NCBI RefSeq assembly: GCF_009729205.1
Contig: NZ_VTHB01000009.1
Coordinates: 1 to 64,000 of the forward strand
Direction of reading: 5' to 3'
DNA from: Mycobacteroides sp. CBMA 271
GTDB lineage: Bacteria > Actinomycetota > Actinomycetes > Mycobacteriales > Mycobacteriaceae
Length of the DNA: 64,000 nucleotides
The translations under genes and the position numbers were made by a program. Within the stretch, counting starts at the first letter, position 1. Each line of letters starts with the position of its first letter. Of this stretch, positions 40,988 through 52,281 are shown piece after piece. The notes beneath the pieces were generated by a model, which had not been told where the DNA came from, did not search any database, and saw nothing but the letters and a program-made list of their open reading frames with translations.

Positions 40988-41994
40988 CGCGAGCAGTTCT
41001 CGAATTGCTGGCGCAGCTCGCCTTCCCAGCCGGATGCGCTGCCATCCGAACATCCGTTGATGCGGATGTGCACCGTTCCCTCACCCGGGACGGTGCCGTC
41101 GAATTGCACCGGTTGTCCGTACTCCCTGAGGAGGGCGAGCTGCGCGACGGCCCTCGCACGCGGGTCGGGGGTCGCCGAAAACGTGACACGCACCGCGCTG
41201 AAGTCGGAGGACTTGGGCTTCATCACGAACTCGGCCTTGGTCGGGACGGTGATCGTGGCCAGCCGTTCCCACAACACGAGGACCTCGTCGTCGGGTGGCC
41301 CGTTGGAGGTGCTCAATCCCGGGGATTCGTACGAGTCGGTGGCAGTGACGGTCCAGCTTGAATCCTGCTGGTTTGGGAAGTCCTTCAGCACACGCCGGTA
41401 GACGGCGGTGATGTCCTGTGGACGAAAGTCTTTGGGCAGCCCGTCGGCGCTGTCGGTGTCGGTGCGCTTCCGCACCGACAGCAGGAAACGCTGCCGCAGG
41501 TCACTTCCCGCACTGGTGGATGTGCCGTTCACCGCCGTCGCGTATTTGCCCGTGATCATGGCCAGCCAGTCCTGATATGACGGGGTCGGCGGCGTCGGGT
41601 TTCCGGGATCCACCTCCGCGGAAAACCCGTTGCAGGGCTGCGCGTAAGGCCCGTGCACAAACGGCATTTCGGGGCAGGCGCCCACATCCAGCACCACGTG
41701 ATAGTGCCGATACCCGGTGTCGAACACCTTGCGGGTGAAGGTTTTCCACACCTCTGTCAGCTGCGCGCCGGTGACGTCGGGGCGTGGGCGGACCTTCAGA
41801 TAGAACGACGGCTCCTTGAACGCCACAATCGGATTGCTGTGCTGGTTGTACGAGGTGCCCTCGACGCCGGGCATGCCCTTGATCTGCTCGGCGATCTGTT
41901 GTGATTCCTCGGCGCGGTTGGGCGAGCATCCGCTGAGTAGGAGCGCCAGCGCAGCCGATCCGGCGAATCCAACACGAGCCAACCGGTTCAGCAC
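40984..41994 (-). CDS. Lipoprotein, second of a tandem paralogous pair
   Basis: This 336-residue protein starts at GTG 41994, 8 bases after AGGAG, and overlaps the end of the upstream lipoprotein gene. The signal peptide ends at the lipobox LLLSGC. The mature part is rich in Ser/Thr/Pro and holds paired cysteines (GACPEMPFVHGPYAQPC), likely disulfides. It ends ELRQQFENCSR. The last third resembles the last third of its neighbour. No known enzymatic motif was found; a cell-envelope role is likely. Confidence 0.8.
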   Translation of the reverse strand: MLNRLARVGFAGSAALALLLSGCSPNRAEESQQIAEQIKGMPGVEGTSYNQHSNPIVAFKEPSFYLKVRPRPDVTGAQLTEVWKTFTRKVFDTGYRHYHVVLDVGACPEMPFVHGPYAQPCNGFSAEVDPGNPTPPTPSYQDWLAMITGKYATAVNGTSTSAGSDLRQRFLLSVRKRTDTDSADGLPKDFRPQDITAVYRRVLKDFPNQQDSSWTVTATDSYESPGLSTSNGPPDDEVLVLWERLATITVPTKAEFVMKPKSSDFSAVRVTFSATPDPRARAVAQLALLREYGQPVQFDGTVPGEGTVHIRINGCSDGSASGWEGELRQQFENCSR

Positions 41995-42977
41995 TGTTCG
42001 AACTCCTGCCGCAGCTCGGTCTGAAGTGGTGAATCTGGGGGCCGCGGCAGCGATCGGTCGTTCAGGGAGCATCCGCCCACCCGCACCACCAGAACCGGAC
42101 CCTTTTCACCGGAGGCGGTGTAGACGACGGGCTGGCCGAACTCTCTGAGCAGCGTCAGGTTTTCGACGGCACTACTGCGGATCAGCTTGTCGTCGTACCC
42201 GCGCGTACCCACTGTCATCGAGTTGGGCTCGGCGGCGGTGGGATTCCGGCGAAACGTCGACTCGATGATGACGCGGTCCTGCTTCTGGAACTGTCCCCAT
42301 AGAAGCAGGACCGCGTCATCGGGAAATCCGTCGGGACTGCTCAGTGATTGGCCTCCGCTGTTGACCTTCCAGCCCGCGCCGGACAATGACGCAAAGTCGG
42401 CCATCAGCCGACGGAACGTGGGAACAACGAGTTCGCTGTAGCCCGTCACCGTGAGCTCGACTGCGCGCTTCTCACCCGACGTCGACAGGCGCGCGTTCTG
42501 GGCGTAGTCGGCTCTCCACAACCGCAGCCAGTCGGCGTTGGGTGGCGTGTCCCCGGCTCTCGATTTCACCCAACTGCAGTTGGTGGGGGATGGCTGCGAT
42601 TCGGAATCTGACGGGCACAAGGTGCACACGAACCGGCTGTCGGGGCGATCCGATGAATCGCACCAGGCAAGGGCCAGCGGGGCGATGTCCTGTTGGTAGC
42701 GACCCTCGGTGACATTTTTGGTGTAAAGGTTCTGCATGGCGGCGAGTTGATCGGCCGTGACGTCCTTGCGGACGGTGACCTTTGCCTCCAGCCTCCGTGT
42801 GGTGGAGAACCGGGCGTGGTTGGTCACCAGCGCCGCGTCCGTACCGGGGAGGGCCTTCAGTCCGTCCTCCAATTTCTTGGTGTCGACGGCACGTTCGGGT
42901 GGGACGCAGCCCACGGCGCCGAGCATCATCGCGAACACGACCAGCAGGATCCCCACCGCTCGACCTGACCGCCCCAT
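41988..42977 (-). CDS. Lipoprotein, first of a tandem paralogous pair
   Basis: This 329-residue protein has a short basic N-terminus, a hydrophobic helix and the lipobox GAVGC near residue 24. The mature part contains two cysteine-rich turns (AWCDSSD, VCTLCPSDSE) and ends ELRQEFEQC. Both proteins share the order KV-type beta segment, LLLWGQF or LVLWERL, LTLLREFGQPV or LALLREYGQPV, and the C-terminal ELRQ-F motif, so they come from one duplication. The function is unknown. Confidence 0.82.
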   Translation of the reverse strand: MGRSGRAVGILLVVFAMMLGAVGCVPPERAVDTKKLEDGLKALPGTDAALVTNHARFSTTRRLEAKVTVRKDVTADQLAAMQNLYTKNVTEGRYQQDIAPLALAWCDSSDRPDSRFVCTLCPSDSESQPSPTNCSWVKSRAGDTPPNADWLRLWRADYAQNARLSTSGEKRAVELTVTGYSELVVPTFRRLMADFASLSGAGWKVNSGGQSLSSPDGFPDDAVLLLWGQFQKQDRVIIESTFRRNPTAAEPNSMTVGTRGYDDKLIRSSAVENLTLLREFGQPVVYTASGEKGPVLVVRVGGCSLNDRSLPRPPDSPLQTELRQEFEQC

Positions 42978-43032
42978 GACGCCAGTATGGCGCGAGGCGC
43001 GGGCAAGCTGGGCTCAACGTTAGAATCTGGTC

Positions 43033-45314
<2,282 letters not shown>

Positions 45315-45318
<4 letters not shown>

Positions 45319-47117
45319 GCGAGGCTCCTGGAGTCCCCGTCACGACCAGCACCGTCGATCCCGACGATTGGATTGGTCGCAGCTGGCTGGCGTTCCAGGA
45401 GCTTGAAGAGCACGTCGAGAACCGGCACCCGTTGATGGCCTGGGCATGGAACCTGCTGCGACTGGATTTCTGCGGAATCGCGTTCGGTGCCTTGTTTTTC
45501 TGCCTCTCGCTCACTCCGTCGCTGATACCGCGCACCTGGCTGTTTCAGGGGTTGATCGGCGGCGCCACTGCGGCCATCGGGTACGGCATCGGTGTGTTGC
45601 TGTCGATGGTGGTACGGCGTTTCTGGCTGGACAACCAGAAGTGGTGGCCGCTGCGTGACCGGGTGATGGTGACTGCCAAGCTCGGGGTGGTGGTGCTCTC
45701 GGCCGTCTGCTCGCTTGCGATGATCGTGCCCTCCGCGCGCTGGCAGCGCGAGCTCGCCGCCCTCATGAACACAGAGGGGCCAAGGACCATCGAGTACTCG
45801 AAGTCCTTTCTGGTCGCGATTGCCGTTGCCGCCCTGTTTATTTCGGTGTCTCGGGTGTTGCGTGACCTGGTCAGACTGCTGGCCCGGTTTCTCATTCGCC
45901 GTATGCACCTGAGCCGTGAAGTGTCCTTGCTCATCGGCACCGCCATTGTGGTGGTGCTGGCCATCATGCTGTTCAACGGTGTGCTGGTGCGCGGTTTCTT
46001 TGCCGCCGCCAATGCCTCGTTCGGTCCGCACAACGACACCACGCGGGCCGGGGTGCAGCAGCCCGCCCAGCCGGAGCGTTCCGGCAGCGCCGCGTCGCTG
46101 GCTTCCTGGGAGAGCCTGGGCTACGAGGGACGCAACTTCGTCTCCGGCGGATTGCATGCCGACGAGCTTGCCAAGGTGAACGGCCGCCAGGCCAAGGAGC
46201 CCATCCGGGTGTACGCGGGATTGGAGACCGCCGACACCGCGGAGGAGCGCGTCGACCTGCTGGTGCGGGAACTGGAGCGCACCAAGGCATTCGAGCGCAA
46301 GGTCTTGATCATCGTCCCGACCACGGGCACCGGTTGGGTGACTCCGAGCGCCGCGCGGGGCATCGAACTCATGTACAACGGCGATTCCGCGATCGTCGCT
46401 ACCCAGTACTCGTTCCTGCCCAGCTGGATCTCCTTCCTTGCCGATAAGAAGAAGGCGCTGGCCTCGGGTCAGCTGTTGATCGACACCGTTCAGAAGCGCT
46501 GGGCACAGCAACCCGAAGGCCATCGTCCCAAACTGGTCATCTATGGCGAAAGCCTGGGATCGTTTGCGGGACAAGGCGCATTCGATGGACTCGGCGATAT
46601 TCGGGCCGCCGGCGTCGACGGGGTGTTATGGACCGGTCCGCCGAATTTCAGCCAGATTTGGAATGAACTGGTGTCGAAGCGCGACCGGGGCACCTTGGAA
46701 GCACTTCCGGTGTACGACAGTGGATTCACGGCGCGTTTCGCGATAGGACCCGATATCGATGCCCTCGCCAGGGCACCGTGGCAGACCCCGCGGGTGCTGT
46801 TCGTGCAACATCCGTCCGATCCGGTGACGTGGTGGTCGACCGATCTGTTGTTCAGTGAGCCGGATTGGCTCAAGGAGGCGCCGGTTGGCGACCGGTCCAG
46901 CGCCATGCGCTGGTACCCCATCGTCACCTTCTGGCAGGTGGCGGCCGACCTGGCCAACGCCGTCGGAGTGCCCGACGGGCACGGCCACAACTACGGCATT
47001 TCCTCGGTCAACGGCTGGGCGGCGGTCGCCCCGCCGGCCGGCTGGACCCCGCAGGACACCGAGCGGATCCGGAAGGCACTTGACGACACCGCGTCGCTCG
47101 ACGGCCCCGATACGTGA
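45315..47117 (+). CDS. Membrane alpha/beta-hydrolase (Abhydrolase_9 family)
   Basis: This 600-residue protein has four to five N-terminal membrane helices (about 50-215), then a large alpha/beta-hydrolase domain. GESLGSFAG near residue 415 is the nucleophile elbow with Ser. VQHPSDPVTWW near 500 carries the acid, and DGHGHNYG near 555 has the likely base. These are the two halves of the PF15420/PF10081 architecture seen in Rv1069c. It probably hydrolyses a lipid ester in the membrane. It overlaps purL by 4 bases, so it is translationally coupled to it. Confidence 0.84.
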
Positions 47118-47752
47118 CCTCCCGCATCAGAGTGCTTGTGTTGGCCGCCGCCCTCGCGGCCTGGCCCCCGGTGCTGGATAGGTTCTCGCAGCGCTGGCGG
47201 CCCTTGATCGGAGCCGGTGTTAGTACCTCGCTCGCGGTCGCCGTCGGCATCCCGCTGGGGCTGCGCTCACCCCATCTCGGGGCAGGTCTGCGGCTTGGCG
47301 GGATCGTCGCCTCGGCAGTTGCCGTCGTGGTTGGCGCCTCACCGGCGCTCAAACCGGTGCGCACCTCCATGCGTGAGCGGGACGTCCACCTTCATCCCGC
47401 GGCCTGGCTGGGGTTGCATATTCCGGTGGGCACGGTCTGGTCGGAGGAGCTCGCCTTCCGTGGAGTGCTGCAGCCGCTGGCGACGCAGGCATTCGGGAAA
47501 CTCCCGGGTGGTGTCCTGCAGGCAGTGGTGTTCGGGCTGGCCCATATCCGGTCTGCCCGGGTGGCGGGAGATTCCGTCCCGGCGACAGTGCTGGTCACCG
47601 GGCTGTCTGGCTGGCTGTTGGGTCTGCTGCGGGAACGGTCGGGCAGTGTGGTCGCGCCCATGCTGGCGCATTTGGCACTCAACGAGACCGGAGCGGTGGC
47701 GGCCCTGGCGGTGCAGCGGTCAGGGCATCGACCGCTCCGACCGCAGATGTAG
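47114..47752 (+). CDS. CPBP-family intramembrane metalloprotease
   Basis: This 212-residue protein has the CAAX/bacteriocin-processing motifs: SEELAFRG with Glu111-Glu112 and Arg116, FGLAHI with His144, and HLALNETG near residue 180. Hydrophobic helices lie on both sides. The family (PF02517) includes Rce1-like proteases that cut within the membrane. It overlaps the preceding gene with GTGA, continuing the purL operon, and corresponds in place to Rv0804. Confidence 0.88.
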   Translation: MTSRIRVLVLAAALAAWPPVLDRFSQRWRPLIGAGVSTSLAVAVGIPLGLRSPHLGAGLRLGGIVASAVAVVVGASPALKPVRTSMRERDVHLHPAAWLGLHIPVGTVWSEELAFRGVLQPLATQAFGKLPGGVLQAVVFGLAHIRSARVAGDSVPATVLVTGLSGWLLGLLRERSGSVVAPMLAHLALNETGAVAALAVQRSGHRPLRPQM

Positions 47753-47808
47753 TGCGGTATTTCCCCGAATCCCGGACTGGCTGGGTATTCGCTGTAGATA
47801 ATCGGCGG

Positions 47809-48411
47809 ATGGCCTCGCAATGGAGAACCAGGATTCGGCGTGCCGGTGCCACGCTGGCAGGAGTAACGGTCGCTGCCGGAGTGGCCTTGGCCGCACCCGC
47901 CAGCGCCGATCCCGCATCGCTGCCGGTGTTCGTCCCGTACCCCTCGGAGTGGTCGCCGGACACCTCGGTGTTCCCGTACAACATGTGGCAGAGCCGGGCG
48001 TCCGATGAGCAGTTCACGGCGCTGCGTGATTCCTGCCAGTGGTTCAACGCGCAGTACGACACCCTGATGGGTTCGGTGTTCGGATTCCAGAATTACCTGC
48101 GTGACCACCACGACGTCTGGGCGGCCTCGGGTTCGGACACCGTCGGCAATGTGGTCACCGCCAATCTGGATCAGTCGGCGGGCTTCCTCGACCCCCGCGT
48201 GCACACGCTCTACATCACCAACTATCCGGACCAGAGCCAGTACTCGCCGCTGTACAACGGTGACTCCTTCTATCACCTGTGGTTCCAGTTCACCCAGATC
48301 AGCGACAAGATGAAACAACAGCTGCCGTCCGGAGTGATCAATGCCAATATCGCCGCCGGCAACGTCTACGGGAGCACCATCCGCAATTCGGGAATTTGTG
48401 ACGGAGCGTAG
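47809..48411 (+). CDS. Secreted protein of unknown function
   Basis: This 200-residue protein starts at ATG 47809. The first 33 residues are a Sec signal peptide (MASQWRTRIRRAGATLAG, then a hydrophobic core) cut near APASADPASL. The mature protein is rich in aromatic residues (WSPDTSVFPYNMWQSR, SFYHLWFQFTQISDKMK) and has two Cys at DSCQWF and GICDGA that may form a disulfide. I do not recognise the family. Its neighbours are a CPBP protease and the SCP-like gene before purF. A mycobacterial exported protein is the safest call. Confidence 0.75.
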   Translation: MASQWRTRIRRAGATLAGVTVAAGVALAAPASADPASLPVFVPYPSEWSPDTSVFPYNMWQSRASDEQFTALRDSCQWFNAQYDTLMGSVFGFQNYLRDHHDVWAASGSDTVGNVVTANLDQSAGFLDPRVHTLYITNYPDQSQYSPLYNGDSFYHLWFQFTQISDKMKQQLPSGVINANIAAGNVYGSTIRNSGICDGA

Positions 48412-48443
48412 CGGCCTGTCAGTGCCCAGATAGGCTGGCCCAC

Positions 48444-48827
48444 ATGCCAGCTCGCGCACCGGATGCCGCCTCCACTCGGGCTGCGGTGCTCGCGGTCGCG
48501 GAATGGTTGCACGATCCGCAGGCGCCCGAGCCGTCGCGCGCGCTGCTTGCCGACGCCGTACGGTGCACCGCCCGGACCCTCGCCGCCGACGCACCCGGTG
48601 CATCCGTGGAGGTGCGGGTGCCGCCATTCGTTGCCGTGCAATGCATCTCGGGTCCGCGGCACACCCGCGGCACCCCGCCCAACGTGGTCGAGACCGCCCC
48701 TAGGGCCTGGTTACTACTGGCCACCGGACTGCTGACCCTGGAGCAGGCAATCGTCGACCGGGCGGTCACCGTGTCCGGATCCCGGGCCGGTGAAGTTGCC
48801 GACTGGCTGCCGTTGGTGCCGATCTAA
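48444..48827 (+). CDS. Sterol-carrier-like protein, Rv0807 family
   Basis: This 127-residue protein contains CTARTLAADAPGASVEVRVPPFVAVQC and TAPRAWLLLATGLLTLEQAIVD, the core of a bacterial SCP orthologue fold. It is found just before purF in mycobacteria (Rv0807). No catalytic residue stands out; it may bind a lipid or act as a small partner protein. ATG 48444 follows the secreted-protein gene by 32 bases. Confidence 0.82.
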   Translation: MPARAPDAASTRAAVLAVAEWLHDPQAPEPSRALLADAVRCTARTLAADAPGASVEVRVPPFVAVQCISGPRHTRGTPPNVVETAPRAWLLLATGLLTLEQAIVDRAVTVSGSRAGEVADWLPLVPI

Positions 48828-48830
48828 CGC

Positions 48831-48886
48831 CGAGAGTGAAGCTGTTGCGGGGAAACGTCGAGAAATCCGCACTAACTTCACGCTCG
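48831..48886. repeat. 56-base hairpin element upstream of purF
   Basis: The 20-base arms CGAGAGTGAAGCTGTTGCGG (48831-48850) and CCGCACTAACTTCACGCTCG (48867-48886) pair at 16 of 20 positions around a 16-base loop. The element starts 4 bases after the stop of the SCP-like gene and ends 100 bases before purF. Either a terminator or a mobile palindromic unit would fit; it has no T tract. Confidence 0.6.
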
Positions 48887-48986
48887 AGAGTGGCGGCCTG
48901 GCCAGCCGATTCCGCATTCAGCAATTTGCCCCGTAAACTGTGGTGGTCACCCACGCCCACGCAGGACGCAGCCAGGGAGCCGCATC

Positions 48987-50501
48987 GTGACCGCACAGCC
49001 GATCGAGCTGGAAAATGACCCTCGCGAAGAATGCGGCGTATTCGGGGTCTGGGCACCCGGCGAAGAGGTATCAAAACTTACCTACTACGGCCTGTACGCG
49101 CTACAGCACCGTGGCCAGGAGGCCGCCGGTATCGCTGTGGCCGATGGCTCACAGGTAGTGGTGTTCAAGGATCTCGGCCTGGTCAGCCAGGTATTCGACG
49201 AGCAGACCCTCGCCGCCATGCAGGGGCATGTGGCGATCGGGCACTGCCGCTACTCGACCACAGGTTCGGTCACCTGGGAGAACGCCCAGCCGGTGTTCCG
49301 GACCACGGCTGCCGGTACCGGAGTCGCGCTCGGACACAATGGGAACCTGGTCAACACGGCGGAGCTCACGAAGCGGGCGCGTGATGCCGGCCTGATCAAC
49401 TCGAAGACCCCCGGCATGGCCACCACTGATTCGGACATCATGGGCGCGTTGCTGGCCCACGATGCCGCCGATACCACCATCGAACAAGCAGCCATGTCGC
49501 TGCTGCCCACCGTGCGTGGCGCGTTCTGTCTGGTCTTCATGGACGAGAACACCCTCTATGCCGCGCGCGATCCGCACGGGGTGCGCCCGTTGTGCCTGGG
49601 CCGTCTCGACACGGGTTGGGTCGTCGCCTCGGAGACCGCTGCCCTGGACATCGTGGGTGCCTCGTTCGTTCGGGATATCGAGCCCGGCGAGCTGCTCGCC
49701 ATCGACGCCGACGGCGTGCGTTCCAGCCGTTTCGCCAATGCGACACCCAAAACCTGCGTCTTTGAATACGTGTATCTGGCCCGGCCCGACAGCATGCTCG
49801 ACGGAAGATCGGTGCACTCCACCCGCGTCGAGATCGGGCGCCGGCTGGCGGCCGAACACACCGTCGATGCCGACTTGGTGATCGGCGTTCCGGAATCCGG
49901 CATTCCTGCGGCCGTCGGCTACGCGCAGGGGTCGGGTATTCCGTACGGACAGGGCCTAATGAAGAACGCCTACGTGGGCCGCACCTTCATCCAGCCTTCG
50001 CAGACCATTCGTCAGCTCGGTATTCGTTTGAAGCTCAACCCCCTCCGTGAGGTCATCCGCGGCAAGCGGCTCGTGGTGGTGGACGATTCGATCGTCCGCG
50101 GTAACACCCAGCGGGCGCTGATCAGGATGCTGCGCGAGGCGGGCGCAGCCGAGGTGCATGTGCGCATCGCCTCGCCGCCGGTGCGCTGGCCATGCTTTTA
50201 CGGCATCGACTTCGCTTCTCCCGCAGAACTTATCGCCAATGCGGTGGAATCGGACGATGAGATGCTCGATGGTGTCCGGACGGCGATTGGTGCCGACACC
50301 CTGGGTTACATCTCGGCCGAGGGGATGGTCGCGGCCACCCAAGAGCCTCGCTCACGGCTGTGCTGTGCCTGCTTCGACGGCAATTACCCGATCGAGCTGC
50401 CGAAGGAAACCGCGTTGGGCAAGAACGTGGTCGAAAACATGCTCAAGGTGACTGCGCGCGAGAAAACAAGCGACAGCGCTGATTCCGTCCAGACGCGCTA
50501 G
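48987..50501 (+). CDS. purF: Amidophosphoribosyltransferase
   Basis: This 504-residue enzyme makes phosphoribosylamine from PRPP and glutamine, the first step of purine synthesis. A propeptide precedes the nucleophile Cys16 in EECGVFGVW. QHRGQEAAGI and GHNGNLVN complete the glutaminase site. VVVDDSIVRGNT is the PRPP loop, and CCACFDGNYP supplies cluster/structural cysteines. The start is GTG 48987. Its last bases overlap the convergent SRPBCC-like gene. Confidence 0.97.
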   Translation: MTAQPIELENDPREECGVFGVWAPGEEVSKLTYYGLYALQHRGQEAAGIAVADGSQVVVFKDLGLVSQVFDEQTLAAMQGHVAIGHCRYSTTGSVTWENAQPVFRTTAAGTGVALGHNGNLVNTAELTKRARDAGLINSKTPGMATTDSDIMGALLAHDAADTTIEQAAMSLLPTVRGAFCLVFMDENTLYAARDPHGVRPLCLGRLDTGWVVASETAALDIVGASFVRDIEPGELLAIDADGVRSSRFANATPKTCVFEYVYLARPDSMLDGRSVHSTRVEIGRRLAAEHTVDADLVIGVPESGIPAAVGYAQGSGIPYGQGLMKNAYVGRTFIQPSQTIRQLGIRLKLNPLREVIRGKRLVVVDDSIVRGNTQRALIRMLREAGAAEVHVRIASPPVRWPCFYGIDFASPAELIANAVESDDEMLDGVRTAIGADTLGYISAEGMVAATQEPRSRLCCACFDGNYPIELPKETALGKNVVENMLKVTAREKTSDSADSVQTR

Positions 50502-51004
50502 GTGGTCGGAAGCTCCGTCATATCCCGGAGAACCCTGAATCGCTTTCTGGCGGATGCGATGAGGGAGTCGATCTGGTGATCGATTGCCGTCTCAAAGGAA
50601 TGCTGAAGGTCCCCAGCAAGGATGAGTTCGTCGACGAGAACGAATAGCTCGGCGATGACCGAGGATTCGCGTTCATAGATGTTCAGGACGACGGTCGCGG
50701 TCGCGCCCAACAGCCCCCTTGAGACGACGTGATATCGGCCTCGGCGGGTCGCGATAAGGTCGCTCCGAGTTGTCTTCTCGACGATCGTCCACTCGATGGG
50801 AGTCACCACCCCAACGATTCCGGTCGACGTGGTGAAGGTGTCTCCCGGCACGAGGTCGTGGACACTTTGATCACGTGCGCCAAACACTTGTGGTGTGCCT
50901 CTGCCCGGCTCGATGTCGCCGGCTCCTGGGAGGCGGATATGGGCGAGGGCCGAAACGTCGTTGAGGCTGCGGACGATCTCGAAACGCCGTTCCGCCGAAA
51001 GCAA
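50498..51004 (-). CDS. Probable SRPBCC-fold protein
   Basis: This 168-residue protein begins MLSAERRFEIVRSLNDVSAL. IEWTIVEKTTRSDLIATRRGRYHVV and the later long C-terminal helix (LQHSFETAIDHQIDSLIASARKRF) suggest the helix-grip fold of the START/polyketide-cyclase superfamily, which binds lipids or aromatic compounds. No catalytic residues can be named. It is followed downstream by purF on the other strand and preceded by an AraC gene 75 bases away on its own strand. Confidence 0.55.
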   Translation of the reverse strand: MLSAERRFEIVRSLNDVSALAHIRLPGAGDIEPGRGTPQVFGARDQSVHDLVPGDTFTTSTGIVGVVTPIEWTIVEKTTRSDLIATRRGRYHVVSRGLLGATATVVLNIYERESSVIAELFVLVDELILAGDLQHSFETAIDHQIDSLIASARKRFRVLRDMTELPTT

Positions 51005-51079
51005 ACTTCCCCCTCAAGGTCTTAGTGAGCCCGAGGTTATGTGACAGAAGGGGCGTGTGCGATGACCGAATTGGGCGAA

Positions 51080-52093
51080 TTACTTGACCGAACGCGCCCG
51101 GTTTCGGTACTGGGCCGGCGATGCATCGGTCCACCGTCTAAAGGCGCGAGTAAAGGCGCTGAGTTCGGAGAAGCCCAGGCGGCCGGACAGATCGGTCAGC
51201 GATTCCGTGTCGCTCTCAAGGCTTTTGAACGCCTCATCACGAAGTACCTCGTCTCGGATCTCGCGGACCGATGTTCCGAACTCGCCTCGCAGAGAACGCT
51301 GGAGCGCTGACTGCGTCATGTTCAGTGCCGCCGCGATATCGCCAACGGTCGGGATTCCCCGTCCGATACCTGTTTTGACGATGCGCTCGACTCGATCGGG
51401 TAGCTGTTGGCGATAACTGCTGACGTTGAACCAGAGCTGTTCCGGATGGTCGAGGAGGGAAATGATTTCCTCCTCGGTGCGCAGTATCGGCATGTCGAGG
51501 AGTTTGGCGTCGAGAATCAGTGCGGCCGAACCGCTGTCGAACTCAACTGGCGCCCCGAGGATCTTGCTCTGCTGGGACCGCCCGGCCGGATGTGCGTGAG
51601 GCAGGAGAACGCGTTCGACCTGGATGGAACGCATGGTCAACCAGGTCCACATCTGGACCACGATGGCCATAATCCATTCGGTGACCGTGGCATCGGGCAA
51701 GTTGAGGGCCGAAACGTCCAGGGCGACGGTGGCGAGCTCGCCCGACCTGACCATCGTCGTGTTCGGTACCAGGGGAACGGCGTCCCTGAACGCGTCCCAG
51801 CGCGCGAAGGCCGCGCCGGGAGTCTCCGATGTCGCGAGGCTGAACATCAGGATCTGGAGCGTCACCGGCGGGATCGGCGCGGAGCTAATACCGAATGACA
51901 GATCATCCGTGCGGGCAAGGACCTCGCGGATGACCGTTCGCAGCTGCGCTGGGGTGGCCGTCGTCGGCTCGCCGGCGAGGAAGCGCGGTGAAACCTGCAC
52001 TCCCATCAGCATCTCGGCCGCGTCCCAGCCCTGCTTCTGCGCCAATTCCGCCACCAGGGTGCCCCAACGCGGCGGGATCGATATCTGCTCCAC
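51080..52093 (-). CDS. AraC-family transcriptional regulator
   Basis: This 337-residue protein starts at GTG 52093 behind GGGGAGG. The N-terminal 190 residues are the arabinose-binding-like effector domain of the PF12625 group. The AraC DNA-binding domain is at the C-terminus: PTVGDIAAALNMTQSALQRSLRGEFG, then LSGRLGFSELSAFTRAFRRWTDASPAQYRN. It is divergent from an SDR gene with palindromes in the gap, making that SDR the likely target. Confidence 0.9.
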   Translation of the reverse strand: MEQISIPPRWGTLVAELAQKQGWDAAEMLMGVQVSPRFLAGEPTTATPAQLRTVIREVLARTDDLSFGISSAPIPPVTLQILMFSLATSETPGAAFARWDAFRDAVPLVPNTTMVRSGELATVALDVSALNLPDATVTEWIMAIVVQMWTWLTMRSIQVERVLLPHAHPAGRSQQSKILGAPVEFDSGSAALILDAKLLDMPILRTEEEIISLLDHPEQLWFNVSSYRQQLPDRVERIVKTGIGRGIPTVGDIAAALNMTQSALQRSLRGEFGTSVREIRDEVLRDEAFKSLESDTESLTDLSGRLGFSELSAFTRAFRRWTDASPAQYRNRARSVK

Positions 52094-52153
52094 GTCGCCT
52101 CCCCTGTCAAGATTCAAGAGGTGATATTGGTATAGATTGTTGCCAGTTTCAAC

Positions 52154-52208
52154 TACCGCGGTACTGCGGTATGCCGTTTTCCCCGCGCGCAGGGCGTTCG
52201 CCGCCCTG
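52154..52208. promoter_or_regulatory. Palindrome and GC hairpin between araC-like and SDR genes
   Basis: TACCGCGGTA (52154-52163) is a perfect palindrome, and TACCGC pairs again with GCGGTA at 52166-52171. Downstream, CAGGGCG (52190-52196) and CGCCCTG (52202-52208) form a 7-bp hairpin with a 5-base loop. They lie in the 188-base divergent gap; an AraC site and a 5'-leader hairpin of the SDR transcript are the simplest readings. Confidence 0.4.
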
Positions 52209-52281
52209 GCGGTGAGACCGTCGAGCAGCAATGCTGATACCTGTTCGGATGGACCGATCGACGATCTGGGGAGGGCCACAG

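Noticed and set aside
48828..48986. Purine riboswitch before purF
   Set aside because: The hairpin does not show the three-way junction and loop sequences of a purine riboswitch; only two arms are present.
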